Positions 1-8,773 of a stretch of 45,598 nucleotides of DNA are shown here, piece by piece. This DNA is from Bacillota bacterium (GTDB taxonomy: Bacteria > Bacillota > SHA-98 > UBA4971). The notes under the pieces are model-generated. The model was not told the DNA's origin, ran no database searches, and saw only the letters and a list, made by a program, of their open reading frames with translations. Location: NCBI GenBank assembly GCA_012516125.1, contig JAAYXB010000016.1, positions 1 to 45,598 on the forward strand, written 5' to 3'. A program made the position numbers and the translations under genes. The first letter of the stretch is position 1. Each line of letters opens with the position of its first letter.

Positions 1-2201
1 CCCGCCACCCCCGCTCCACTCGTCTCCGACGCGGCCTCGTCAGCCTTGTTGCCGCTGCCAGGACCGCCGGCATCGCGACCGCCGCGGCCGCCTCCGGCAC
101 CGTCGCCACCGCCGGAACCGCCGAGCGCGACCAGGAACCGCGCGTCCAGAGGCTCGGCGCTATGGTTGAAGACGAAGAGCAGGTGCCTCTCGTCGCTGGT
201 CCCAAGGCCGGCCTGAAGCACTCGCGCCTCCACCGTCCCGCCGGGTGCGGCGGCCTCCACGATGACGGGGCGCGCCACGTCCGCGCTCCGCGCGAAACTC
301 GCGAGGAACCTCCCCGTGCCGGCATGCCGCCGGGTCTCATACGCAAAGCTCAGGAACGTGCCTGCAAGCACCGCAAGCCCCTTGCCGTAGCGGTTCGCCA
401 CCACAGCCGGGGTGCCATCGTCAAACGTCGCCACCACCGCAGCGGTAGGCTCCGTCACCTCCAGCACCTGCCTGATGCCGTATCCTCCGAGCTCGTCCCC
501 GCTCCGGACGCACGGGATACAGTCAAGGGTCGCCGTCACCACCAGTTTCACCACGTCATCCACCTTGCGAGCGCCGACTTCCCTGCACCCGAACACCTCA
601 GCGAGCCCAAACCCGGGGACGGCCTCGCCGCACACGCCCGCCTCGTCGTTCCAGCCGGTCCGCGCTTCGGCCACCACCGTGCCGCCGTCTCGCACGAACT
701 CGGCTATCCTCCGGGCAGCTTGGCGTGTGATCATGAGCGAGAAAGGCATGTAGAGGACTTTGTACCGGGCGAGGGCTCCTGCCTCGATCTCCTCCACGTG
801 AACGTAGTCCGCGGGGATATTTTCCTCGAAGAGCGGCCTGTAAGCCCCCGCCAGAGACCTCGATGGGATGTAGGTGGACTTTTCCCGCATGGCCGTCCAC
901 ATGATGTTCGCGAAGACGTTGTAGAGTATCGCCACGTCCGCCTTCGGAGGCTTCGCATTAAGGAAGAGGTCCATGTTGGCGCTAACGACCTTCGCCGCCG
1001 TCCCCGCGACCTTCGCGCGCTCGCTCGGGGTGCCGTCCAGGTTGGCAAGGCCGAAGCCCGCGGACTCATATCCGCGGGTCATCGGGTACCAGGCGTAGAA
1101 ACACAGGCCCTTCGCCCCGTGGCTGATGGGCTGCCATGTCCACTCAGCCTCGTCCTGGGCGGTGGCATTTATGGCAAATGACCCGACATACCCGTGGCCG
1201 CCCTGAAGCTCCCCCAGCCAAAACGGACTTCCCACCGACGCGCATGCCGAGCGCGTCGAGCACAGCATGGCCGAGCGCAGTGAGGGGTCGTTGGTCTCCT
1301 TTGCGCCCACGTGCTTCGGGTAGAAGGACGTCCCCCAGATGTCCACGACCTTCGCCATCCGCCAGTCGTCGGGCGCGCCCTGGCCCAGCATTGGGAGGGT
1401 CATAAGACAAGGGATGTCTGAGTGGCTTGTGACAATATGGTCGGGATCGACGGCTTTCACCGTCTTTGCCCGCCACGCAAGGTCCTGGGCAATCTTGTCG
1501 AGGATGAACTCTTGCCAGTCGATGAAGTCAGCGTAGGTCATGAGCGAGATGAAGCGCGGCGCGTCCACCACGTCCCAGCTGGAGAACGTGCGGTACCACG
1601 CCTCGTTCAGGGCGTCGATCGTGCCGTACTTGGCCTTCAGCCACTCACGGAAGCGCCTCACGGTGTAGTGACAATAGCAAAACACGGCAGGCTGCGGAAG
1701 GTAGTCGAAGTAAGCCCACTGCACCACGTGCGGCTCGCTCCAGAGGTCCCATCCAAAGAACTCCTCGCGGTCCTTCACATGTGCCGCGAGGGCCGTCATG
1801 AACTCTTCGGCCTTGCGCCGCACGCCCGGGTGATCGTAGCAGTAGCCGGGAGAGCTCTGCGAGATGATCCTGTTCCCGCCCTGCGATACATATGCGGAGT
1901 CCGGAAACTCGTCGAGAAGCCAGTCGGGCGCAGAATCCAGGTAAAGCTGGATGATGACCTGAAGGCCCATCTCACGGGCGAGGTCCATGACGAGGTCCTG
2001 GGCGTCGAACCTGTACGCGCCGGGCCGCGGCTCGCTCGCCGCCCAGTCCACCCAGCAGCGCACGGTGTTGAACCCACATTCCTTGATGTTCGCAATGTCG
2101 CGCCGCCACTCGTCGGCCGCACCGGGCCAGGGGTGCCTGACCATGGTGGCCCGGGTGCGGCCACCTCCATACCAGACAGCCATGGGAAAGTGTCTCTTCA
2201 C
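1..2201 (-). CDS. GH42 beta-galactosidase (C-terminus cut by window edge)
   Basis: Hydrolyses terminal beta-galactosides, probably on sugars brought in by the importer just upstream. The reading frame is open from a GTG at 2201 to the window edge, about 733 codons. GAGGAGG lies 7 nt before the GTG. No signal peptide is seen, so it is probably cytoplasmic. The fold and motifs are those of GH42: a TIM barrel starting around residue 20, a WSEPH motif with the presumed acid/base Glu near residue 156, the family segment KAKYGTIDALNEAW, and an ELQGG nucleophile motif near residue 332, followed by the trimerisation and beta domains. Near the 3' end (about 1-126) the protein becomes a run of Gly, Ser, Asp and Ala that is unusual for the family. 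It is the last gene of the importer operon that begins at 5679. Confidence 0.88.
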   Translation of the reverse strand, partial: MKRHFPMAVWYGGGRTRATMVRHPWPGAADEWRRDIANIKECGFNTVRCWVDWAASEPRPGAYRFDAQDLVMDLAREMGLQVIIQLYLDSAPDWLLDEFPDSAYVSQGGNRIISQSSPGYCYDHPGVRRKAEEFMTALAAHVKDREEFFGWDLWSEPHVVQWAYFDYLPQPAVFCYCHYTVRRFREWLKAKYGTIDALNEAWYRTFSSWDVVDAPRFISLMTYADFIDWQEFILDKIAQDLAWRAKTVKAVDPDHIVTSHSDIPCLMTLPMLGQGAPDDWRMAKVVDIWGTSFYPKHVGAKETNDPSLRSAMLCSTRSACASVGSPFWLGELQGGHGYVGSFAINATAQDEAEWTWQPISHGAKGLCFYAWYPMTRGYESAGFGLANLDGTPSERAKVAGTAAKVVSANMDLFLNAKPPKADVAILYNVFANIMWTAMREKSTYIPSRSLAGAYRPLFEENIPADYVHVEEIEAGALARYKVLYMPFSLMITRQAARRIAEFVRDGGTVVAEARTGWNDEAGVCGEAVPGFGLAEVFGCREVGARKVDDVVKLVVTATLDCIPCVRSGDELGGYGIRQVLEVTEPTAAVVATFDDGTPAVVANRYGKGLAVLAGTFLSFAYETRRHAGTGRFLASFARSADVARPVIVEAAAPGGTVEARVLQAGLGTSDERHLLFVFNHSAEPLDARFLVALGGSGGGDGAGGGRGGRDAGGPGSGNKADEAASETSGAGVA

Positions 2202-2247
2202 AACACCGCCTCCTCATCCTCATCGTCCGCTCATCCGCGCAGTCGGC

Positions 2248-3276
2248 CTACTTGAACCCGCTCAGGACGAATCCTTTGATGTAGTAGCGCTGGAGCGCCA
2301 GGAACACGCATACCGAGGGCGCTATCGCCATGACGGTCGCCGCGAGGAGCTTGTTCATGTTCACGGCCGTGCTGTATGCCGTCCCAATCAGCCGGAGGCC
2401 CACCGGCACCGTCATCAGGTGCGGCGCCGATGTCGTCACGATCATCGGCCACAGGAAGTAGTTCCACTGTCCGATGAACGTGAATATCGCGAGCGTGGCC
2501 AGAGCGGGCTTGACCAGGGGCGTCACCACCATGCCGAAGATCCCCAGGTCCGAAGCGCCGTCTATCCTGGCGGCGTCGATGAGTTCGTCGGGAATGGTCA
2601 TCATGAACTGCCGCATCAGGAATATCCCCCAGGCGCTCACCACGAACGGTATGATAAGCGCCACATACGACTGGAGCGCCCCCGTGCCGCCCATCCCGAG
2701 GATGTCGTTGCCACCGAGAAGCGGGAACCGTTTCAGGATGTAGTACACAGGGATCAGAAACAGAAACACCGGGAACATCATGGTCGAGAGGGTGAACGTG
2801 AATATGGCATCGCGCCCGGGGAACTTGAGCTTCGAAAGGGCGTATCCCGCGAGCGAGCTTGTCAGGAGCACCGCCACGGTCACCGCGGTGGAAACGAGGA
2901 AGCTGTTCTTGAAGTACTTGAAGAGCGGTACGTTAGGATCGCGCAGCACCGCGGTGTAGTTGCCCCACTGCGGGTCGGCAGGCCACCACCTGGGTGGTAT
3001 CGCCGTGACCTCCTCGTAAGTCATCACCGACGCCGACAGGATCCAGTAGAACGGTAGGAACATGGCAAGCCCGATGATGACCACCGATACATGGACGAGC
3101 AGCCTCCGAAGGACCCGTCCTCGCTGTCCGCGTTGTCCACCCCTTTGCCCACGTTGTCCACCCCTCTGCGTGACAACACGCTTCCCGGCCCCGGCGCGAC
3201 CTGGCTCCATGTCCTCGTTCTTGTCCGTGTCCTTGCCCGCGGGCGACACACGTGGTAAAGCCAGTGGTTCACTCAT
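2248..3276 (-). CDS. Carbohydrate ABC transporter permease, MalG type
   Basis: Inner-membrane permease of a CUT1 sugar importer, partner of the permease ending at 3269. The 342-residue protein has six hydrophobic segments and the cytoplasmic EAA loop that contacts the ATPase (IDAARIDGAS). The ATG at 3276 has GGAGGGG 9 nt upstream and overlaps the end of the previous gene by 8 bp, so translation is probably coupled. The start implies a charged N-terminal extension of about 55 residues carrying repeated Gln-Arg-Gly units, encoded by a 21-bp tandem repeat at 3131-3172. MalG proteins are usually about 280 residues, so this extension is extra. The gene is followed after 46 bp by the GH42 gene. Confidence 0.93.
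   Translation of the reverse strand: MSEPLALPRVSPAGKDTDKNEDMEPGRAGAGKRVVTQRGGQRGQRGGQRGQRGRVLRRLLVHVSVVIIGLAMFLPFYWILSASVMTYEEVTAIPPRWWPADPQWGNYTAVLRDPNVPLFKYFKNSFLVSTAVTVAVLLTSSLAGYALSKLKFPGRDAIFTFTLSTMMFPVFLFLIPVYYILKRFPLLGGNDILGMGGTGALQSYVALIIPFVVSAWGIFLMRQFMMTIPDELIDAARIDGASDLGIFGMVVTPLVKPALATLAIFTFIGQWNYFLWPMIVTTSAPHLMTVPVGLRLIGTAYSTAVNMNKLLAATVMAIAPSVCVFLALQRYYIKGFVLSGFK
3131..3172. repeat. 21-bp tandem repeat (2 copies) inside permease gene
   Basis: Two adjacent 21-bp units starting CGTTGTCCACCCCT, with a partial third unit just before them. The unit length is a multiple of three, so the frame is kept and the minus-strand protein reads as repeated Gln-Arg-Gly groups. Confidence 0.85.
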
Positions 3277-4201
3277 AGGATTCGACCCCTCCCTTCCTGA
3301 GGACTTTCAGCACTATAAAGGAGAACCCCAGCACGATCAGGAAGAGGAGGAACGCTCCCGCGCACGCCCTTCCCATACGAAGGTTCTTGAAGGCCATCTG
3401 GTACAGATAGAGTGCGAGCACGATGACGCTCCTGACCGGGCTCGTGCCCGCCTCTGTGCCCCCCACGGCCAGCATGAATATGAGGTCGAAAGCCTGCCAG
3501 GCGCCGATGAGGCCGGTCACCGAAAGGAACAGGATGGTCGGCTTCAGCATAGGTATGGTGATGTGCTTGAACTCCGCCCATGGTCCTGCGCCGTCCAGCT
3601 TTGCGGCGTCATAGTAGACATCGGGGATGCCCTTGAGGCCCGCGGTGAACACGATCACCGTCGCGCCGATCCCGCCCCATATCGCTATCAGCATTATGGA
3701 GTACAAGCAGATGTTCGGGTCCGCCAGCCACTGCTGAGGCGGGAGGTGAACCATCCTGAGGATGGCGTTGGCGAGGCCTTCCGCGGGCCGGTAGAGTCCT
3801 CCCCAGATCCGCGCCACCGCCACGGAGGGCGTCACAACCGGCGCAAACATCACAAACCTCCAGAAGGTGGCACCACGCACCCGCAGGAGAAGAATGGCGA
3901 TACCGAGTGCGAGCACCATCCCGACAAACACCGTCCCCGTGGCGTAGATGATCGTGTTCTTCACCGCGATGAGGAAAAGCTCATCCCTGGTAAGAAGGTA
4001 GGTATAGTTCTTAAGCCCCACGAACCGCGAACTCGTTAGCGGGACGAGCATGTTCCAGTCCCGAAACGATATGTACAGGGACATGCCGATGGGTATCACG
4101 AGGAAAACGAGATAAAAGACGAGCGCCGGTGAAAGAAACAGGTAACCCGTGAGCGTCCGTTTGAGAAGCCTCCTCCTGGCGGAAGCTGCACCAGGGCTCA
4201 A
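3269..4201 (-). CDS. Carbohydrate ABC transporter permease, MalF/UgpA type
   Basis: First permease of the CUT1 importer whose binding protein is encoded at 4360-5679. About 310 residues, with an N-terminal membrane segment around residues 15-38 and the EAA loop YYDAAKLDGAG near residues 205-215. I chose the TTG at 4201 because GGGAGG sits 8 nt upstream. The GTG at 4210 is in frame but directly abuts that Shine-Dalgarno sequence. The gene overlaps the next permease by 8 bp. No ATPase is encoded in this operon; the MsmX-type ATPase at 12886-13986 is the likely energiser. Confidence 0.92.
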   Translation of the reverse strand: MSPGAASARRRLLKRTLTGYLFLSPALVFYLVFLVIPIGMSLYISFRDWNMLVPLTSSRFVGLKNYTYLLTRDELFLIAVKNTIIYATGTVFVGMVLALGIAILLLRVRGATFWRFVMFAPVVTPSVAVARIWGGLYRPAEGLANAILRMVHLPPQQWLADPNICLYSIMLIAIWGGIGATVIVFTAGLKGIPDVYYDAAKLDGAGPWAEFKHITIPMLKPTILFLSVTGLIGAWQAFDLIFMLAVGGTEAGTSPVRSVIVLALYLYQMAFKNLRMGRACAGAFLLFLIVLGFSFIVLKVLRKGGVESYE

Positions 4202-4274
4202 CGCCCTCACCTCCCGGCGACCTGTGACATGTGGTTGCGCGCGTCCCAGTCGCGCCGTGTCAGCCTCGGCCGCG

Positions 4275-4311
4275 CCGCGCAGGAGGCAAACCTTCGTCGC
4301 CCCCTGCGCGG
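4275..4311 (-). promoter_or_regulatory. Intercistronic stem-loop after binding-protein gene
   Basis: CCGCGCAGG and CCTGCGCGG form a perfect 9-bp stem with a 19-nt loop in the gap between the binding-protein stop and the permease start. No T tract follows. Such structures commonly stabilise the upstream mRNA so that binding protein is made in excess over permease. An equivalent structure lies at the same position in the second importer operon (16139-16177). Confidence 0.55.
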
Positions 4312-4359
4312 GGCCGCCGCAAATGACGCGCTGCCCTTTTAGGCATCACCGTTCAGGCA

Positions 4360-5679
4360 TCAATAGAACTCCGCAAGGATCTCGTTGATCTTGCTCGCGG
4401 CGTCGTCAAGCGCCTGCTTCGCGGACTTTCGCCCATGCCATGCTTCCACGATCTCGTTGGCAAGGATCGTCTTGATCTCGGCGCCCTGCGCCACGTTGGG
4501 CTCGGGCCTCGAGTTCTTGAGCTGCTCCACGAAGGTCTTCGTGTACAGATCGTTCAGGGCGTCCGGGTGGTTCGCAAGGTCGATCTCCCTGCACGGCAGG
4601 CTGCCTATGGTCTCCGCCATCAGGTCTCCGAGCCGCGTGGTATTCTTCGGCTTTTGGACCTCGGCGGTGAGCCACATCAGGAAATCCCAGGCGGCTTTCT
4701 TGTTCTTCGAGGCGCTGTCCACCGCGAGGAACCAGGTGTAGCCCGCGTTCACCGGCTTCTTTATGTACGGGACCGGCGCCACGCCTACCACCTTGTCATA
4801 CTTGTCACCCAACCCCTGCTTCAGGCTCTGCTCGTACCACGAGGCCATGATCATCATGGCAACCTTCTCCTGCGGGAACGTCCAGACGCTCCCGGCGGGA
4901 TCGGTGCCGCCCGTCTTGAAGAGCTGCAGCTCGGCCTCGAGCGCCTGCACACCCTCGGGGCTGTTAACCACGCACTTCTTGAAGTCGGGCGACAGGAACT
5001 CACCACCCACGTCCCAGAGAAGCCCGAGATACGGGTGGACCACGGCCGACTCCCAACCGGCCAGGAAAGCGAAGCCGTACTGGGTGATGATGCCGGACTT
5101 GTCACGTATCGTGAGCTTAGAAGCCATGTCCACGAGTTCTTTCCACGTCTTCGGCGGGGCGGCGAAGCCCTTCTTCTTGAGGAGTTCCTTGTTGTAGACC
5201 AAGCAGTAATTGCCCACTTCCATCGGGATACCCCAGACCTTGCCGTCGATGGTCGCACCGGCCACCGACACCGGGGTGTAGTTTTCGCGGACGTCCTTCA
5301 TGACCGCAGCGGGCGGGGCGTCAAGAATGCCGTTCTGGACGAGCTGGACGCCCCAGAGCGAGTATATGCCGTAGATATCCGGCGCGACACCGGACGACCG
5401 CGCGACGAGCACCTTCTGAAGGTACTCCTCCATCGGAACGGACTGGATCTCGATCTCGACGTCGGGGTGCAGCTTCATGTATTCCTCGACATACTGACGC
5501 AGCCCCTTGCTCACGAGCTTCCTGTCAGCGCCCTCACCCTTGTAGACGCCCTCCACCTGGAAATCGCTCCAGTGCACCTGCCAGACGAGTTTCGTCTTCG
5601 CCGCCGCGACGCTTCCGGTGGCTGCCACAAGCCCAAGCAACATGCAAAGGCAAACGACGAGCACCACACACCTTCTCAT
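4360..5679 (-). CDS. Sugar ABC transporter substrate-binding protein (family 1)
   Basis: Captures a sugar outside the inner membrane and delivers it to the permeases at 2248-4201. 439 residues. It has a clear signal peptide (Arg-Arg, then a hydrophobic core to about residue 22, cleavage likely after an Ala-Ala stretch near residue 27) and no lipobox cysteine. Firmicutes binding proteins are normally lipoproteins, so a free form suggests a periplasm. The mature region has the family 1 pattern (VWQVHWSDF at the start, DIYGIYSLWG, YNKELLKKKGF). The ATG at 5679 has AAAGGAGG 12 nt upstream. It is the first gene of the operon ending with the GH42 enzyme, so the ligand may be a galactoside; that is inferred from context only. 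Confidence 0.92.
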   Translation of the reverse strand: MRRCVVLVVCLCMLLGLVAATGSVAAAKTKLVWQVHWSDFQVEGVYKGEGADRKLVSKGLRQYVEEYMKLHPDVEIEIQSVPMEEYLQKVLVARSSGVAPDIYGIYSLWGVQLVQNGILDAPPAAVMKDVRENYTPVSVAGATIDGKVWGIPMEVGNYCLVYNKELLKKKGFAAPPKTWKELVDMASKLTIRDKSGIITQYGFAFLAGWESAVVHPYLGLLWDVGGEFLSPDFKKCVVNSPEGVQALEAELQLFKTGGTDPAGSVWTFPQEKVAMMIMASWYEQSLKQGLGDKYDKVVGVAPVPYIKKPVNAGYTWFLAVDSASKNKKAAWDFLMWLTAEVQKPKNTTRLGDLMAETIGSLPCREIDLANHPDALNDLYTKTFVEQLKNSRPEPNVAQGAEIKTILANEIVEAWHGRKSAKQALDDAASKINEILAEFY

Positions 5680-5851
5680 GGTCCGTTACAGCCTCCTTTA
5701 CCTTAGGTGCCTTTCGTTCGGCTGAACCCTGAAACCGTCAACCGGTCGGAACCCCTCGAGACCGCCGCGTCGCGTCCGCAAGCTCGCTAGCTCGACAGTG
5801 CTAGGCCTCACCCCCTTCGCACCCGACCGGGCTCACAAAAGCTGCGCCGCT

Positions 5852-5900
5852 CACTCTCTGAGTCACCGGCAACCCCTCCCAAAAGTCGGGAGCATTCCTT
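5852..5900 (-). promoter_or_regulatory. Conserved leader element, copy A
   Basis: This stretch lies 170-220 nt upstream of the binding-protein start and resembles 45496-45549 upstream of nadE, with about six mismatches over some 45 aligned bases plus small gaps. On the minus strand it can form a hairpin CTCCC-loop-GGGAG, then GGGTTGCCGGTGACTC, then a second hairpin with ACTC paired to GAGT. The length difference between the copies falls mainly in the loop of the second hairpin, as expected for a structured RNA. I do not recognise it as a known riboswitch class. Confidence 0.5.
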
Positions 5901-5909
5901 CAGCCTCCC

Positions 5910-7805
5910 CTAGCGGCCCATGCTCGGTGCATCGCCCGGTACGTACACCTCGATCTCCCACAGGGAGAACCCCCATGTGGTCCAGAGCGAGTGGCCGAAC
6001 TTCGTCCCGATGTCCTTCGGACGTTCATAGAGCAGAAGCTTCACGTATCTTGCTTCACGGGGAGCAAACTCGACAACCTCCCAGCCAGCACCGCTGGACG
6101 TCTTCTCAGCCACAGTCTCCCAGGCCGTCCCGTCCTTCGAGACCTGAACGGTGTACCTGGTTGCGCCAAGCTCCCAATGAAGGACCACAGAGCCTACGGT
6201 CTCCTTGCTGCCCAGGTCCACCTGGAACCACTCGGGCACCTTCTGCCATATCCGTGAGGCCCACCTCGTGCGCATGCTGCCGTCCACAGCGCTCTCTGGC
6301 CTGAACATCCCGTCCACCTCGGCCGTGGATGAGGCCGTCACCTTCGCCCGCAACGCAAGGTTCCGCAGGCGGGGCGGTGGTGCAGCCCTGCCCGGGATCG
6401 TGACCGCGACGACGGACCGCGATGGTAACCTCAGCCTAGCGTGCCCGTTCGTCACAACAGCATCGCTGATGCGGGCCGGCGGACCCCCGCCCGCGCCGAG
6501 AACCCAGACTTCTGCCCTGGGTCCACACGAGAAGCCTGCCACCCGCAGGTCCGCATACGCGTCTTCGGACGCCCTGTTCACTACAATGAGGTGAATGGTC
6601 CCGCGGGTAGAGTCGCCTTTCGCGGATGCGTGAACCACCACGCGGTTGTCGCTGGAGCTTGACCGCAGGTACACGTCGCCGAAATGGTCCTTGAAGAGCT
6701 GGAAGACGTGGTAGGTGGGATACGGCGCGTTCTCGGGGGTCGAGGTGATGATTCCGTAATCTCCCTGGCGCGGAGGATACACGTTGTGGAGGGCCCAGAA
6801 CCCCGCGGCGTCTACCCCGGCGCCCGCCATGGTCCCCAGGACATCCGCGAGCCACAGGGCGTTGACATGTGATGTGGTCTGGGGACCGGGAGCGTAGCTG
6901 ACCGAGTTGTACCCGCCGATGTGCACCTTGATTTCGTTCGCCCGGGCTGGCACCTCATCCTTCAACATCTTCCTGATGGCTGCCACATCCTGCGCGAGCC
7001 GGGGCGGGGTGGAAAGAAGATAGGTATCGTCCTCCTTCCTGGGGCTCTGAGGATACCAGTTGTGTACAACGAAATCTATGTAGCTCCCGGCGTCGCGGAG
7101 CACCCGGCGCGACCAGTCAGGCCGCGAGGGCGAGATGTTCGCCCCGACCTTTATGGACGGATCCTGGGCCTTCATGGCCCGGGCGAAGTGGCTAAATCTG
7201 GCAGCGTACGATCCGCCATCCACAAGGAAGTACTCCTCGTCTCCGACCTCCCAGTAGCGTACCCCGTAGCCCTTTACCCGGTTCGCGTAGCGTACCCATT
7301 CGGCGGCGAGGTCAGGCTTTTCGGTGTAGTTGACCGTAATCGATGGAGTCGCCCCGACGAGCTTGCAGAAGGTCATGAACTCATCGGTGTCCATGCGAAG
7401 CGGGGAGTTCGAAGGCGAGTTCCAGATGTAATCGTCGCCGTCACGACCGCCCGGGAAGCGGAGGAACCGGATCCCGGCGTCTTTGACCCGCCTTACCCCG
7501 ACCTGATCGAACGTGAGCTCCCAATTGTCGGCGGTACCGGGGAAAAGCTGCTCGTCCCAGCAGGCTGTGTTCACGCCGAAGATGAGCGGGCTAACCTTTG
7601 CGACCTCCGTAGCCCGGTCTACTGCTATGCTTACCGCGGCACCACTTCCTTGTGCCAGTGTGGTTATCATCACGGTTATCAGCCCGAACATCGCTACCAA
7701 CAGTATCGCCAGGAGGCACGAGGCGCCGCCACGAGGCAAGCGAGAGCCATCAGGAATCAGACTCCTGCCTCGTGGCGCCGCTAGTGGCCCCGATGACAGC
7801 ATCAT
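5910..7805 (-). CDS. Secreted clan GH-A glycosidase-like protein with CBM32-type domain
   Basis: About 631 residues from an ATG at 7805, which has GGGAGG 9 nt upstream. A longer GTG start at 7862 lacks such a site. A hydrophobic segment at about residues 28-50 is a signal anchor or signal peptide. The middle resembles alpha-L-arabinofuranosidase-like enzymes (GH51/GH39 type): RFLRFPGG, WEVGDEEYF with a possible acid/base Glu near residue 190, and VHNWYP. A beta-sandwich follows, then a discoidin-like F5/8 type C domain from about residue 490 (SAVDGSMRTRWAS, WFQVDLGS). Where the family normally has the nucleophile in an ITE-[YW]-N motif, this protein reads HIGGYNS near residue 297, with no Glu. 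It may be inactive or use another residue. The likely role is binding or cutting plant polysaccharide outside the inner membrane. Confidence 0.75.
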   Translation of the reverse strand: MMLSSGPLAAPRGRSLIPDGSRLPRGGASCLLAILLVAMFGLITVMITTLAQGSGAAVSIAVDRATEVAKVSPLIFGVNTACWDEQLFPGTADNWELTFDQVGVRRVKDAGIRFLRFPGGRDGDDYIWNSPSNSPLRMDTDEFMTFCKLVGATPSITVNYTEKPDLAAEWVRYANRVKGYGVRYWEVGDEEYFLVDGGSYAARFSHFARAMKAQDPSIKVGANISPSRPDWSRRVLRDAGSYIDFVVHNWYPQSPRKEDDTYLLSTPPRLAQDVAAIRKMLKDEVPARANEIKVHIGGYNSVSYAPGPQTTSHVNALWLADVLGTMAGAGVDAAGFWALHNVYPPRQGDYGIITSTPENAPYPTYHVFQLFKDHFGDVYLRSSSSDNRVVVHASAKGDSTRGTIHLIVVNRASEDAYADLRVAGFSCGPRAEVWVLGAGGGPPARISDAVVTNGHARLRLPSRSVVAVTIPGRAAPPPRLRNLALRAKVTASSTAEVDGMFRPESAVDGSMRTRWASRIWQKVPEWFQVDLGSKETVGSVVLHWELGATRYTVQVSKDGTAWETVAEKTSSGAGWEVVEFAPREARYVKLLLYERPKDIGTKFGHSLWTTWGFSLWEIEVYVPGDAPSMGR

Positions 7806-7906
7806 TCGAGGATCCCTCCCGTTGCCACTAATGCCACCGATACTCGTGATACCTCTCTGCACCGGGTGCTGGCTCAGAACGATCCCGCTTTCTGCATCAC
7901 GAACCC

Positions 7907-8704
7907 CTATTCCATTTCCGTCCCTGTTCGTGGGGGTCCCTCCTGGCCCGCCGTCCTGACCTGAGCCACCGAAGGCTGGCCCTGGAGCTCGACGCTGAGC
8001 GTGTACCTGTCCGCGCGCAGGATGGAAACGACGTATTCAAGGGTCCTGTTGTCCGCAAGGTAGGCCATACGCTCGGCGAAAAGCGCCGGCGAACCTTCCG
8101 GCACCTCGAGAAGCCTGGCGTCGTACGAATCAAGGATGATGGCGGTATAGTTCTCGACGGCCCGGGCGGGTGCTAGCCCATACCTGGTCCTCAACAGCTC
8201 ATAAAGGGACACGTTGTCCTTCAGGAAGTCGGCGAGATCAGGACATATGTCGACGGGCACGTACGCCGTCTGTACCCCCATGATCTCGCCGTCGGCAAGC
8301 CGAAGGCGGCGGACCTTCGTGACGAGGGTGCCCTCGGCGATCGCGAGAGCCTCACGCACCCGACCCCTTGCCGCCACTATCTCCACCTCGAGAACCTTCG
8401 TAGAGGGTTCCATCCCTCGGTCGCGCATCTGCTGGCTGAAACTGGTGATGCGGTTCAGGCTGTGTGCGACCTTGGGACGCGCCACGAACGTTCCCTTTCC
8501 CTGCATCCTGTACAGCAGACCCTCCTGGACCAGGCTCTGGATGGCCTGCTTGACGGTTATGCGGCTTACCCTATATCTCGCGCTCAGTTCCGCCTCCGAG
8601 GGAATCTTCTCGCCCGGTTTGAAGCTCCCGTTCTGCAACTCGCCCCGCAGGAAATCGCGGATCTGATGATACAGCGGGGTCGAGATGTTCCTGTTTGGGA
8701 TCAT
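7907..8704 (-). CDS. GntR/HutC-family transcriptional regulator with UTRA domain
   Basis: DNA-binding repressor responding to a small effector, probably a sugar or sugar phosphate. About 265 residues. The winged-helix domain covers roughly residues 5-75 (GEKIPSEAELSARYRVSR, RMQGKGTFV) and a UTRA effector domain covers about 90-250. I chose the ATG at 8704 because AAGGAGG lies 8 nt upstream; the GTG at 8767 would put translation start at the predicted transcription start. A 17-bp inverted repeat sits inside its own promoter (8779-8795), pointing to autoregulation. It lies between the ECF pair and the GH-A gene and may control either. Confidence 0.92.
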   Translation of the reverse strand: MIPNRNISTPLYHQIRDFLRGELQNGSFKPGEKIPSEAELSARYRVSRITVKQAIQSLVQEGLLYRMQGKGTFVARPKVAHSLNRITSFSQQMRDRGMEPSTKVLEVEIVAARGRVREALAIAEGTLVTKVRRLRLADGEIMGVQTAYVPVDICPDLADFLKDNVSLYELLRTRYGLAPARAVENYTAIILDSYDARLLEVPEGSPALFAERMAYLADNRTLEYVVSILRADRYTLSVELQGQPSVAQVRTAGQEGPPRTGTEME

Positions 8705-8773
8705 CCTGCGGACCTCCTTCCAAGTCTTCAGAAGAGAGGGCATGTCTTTTCTCGGTTCATCCTCCACGGTTGA

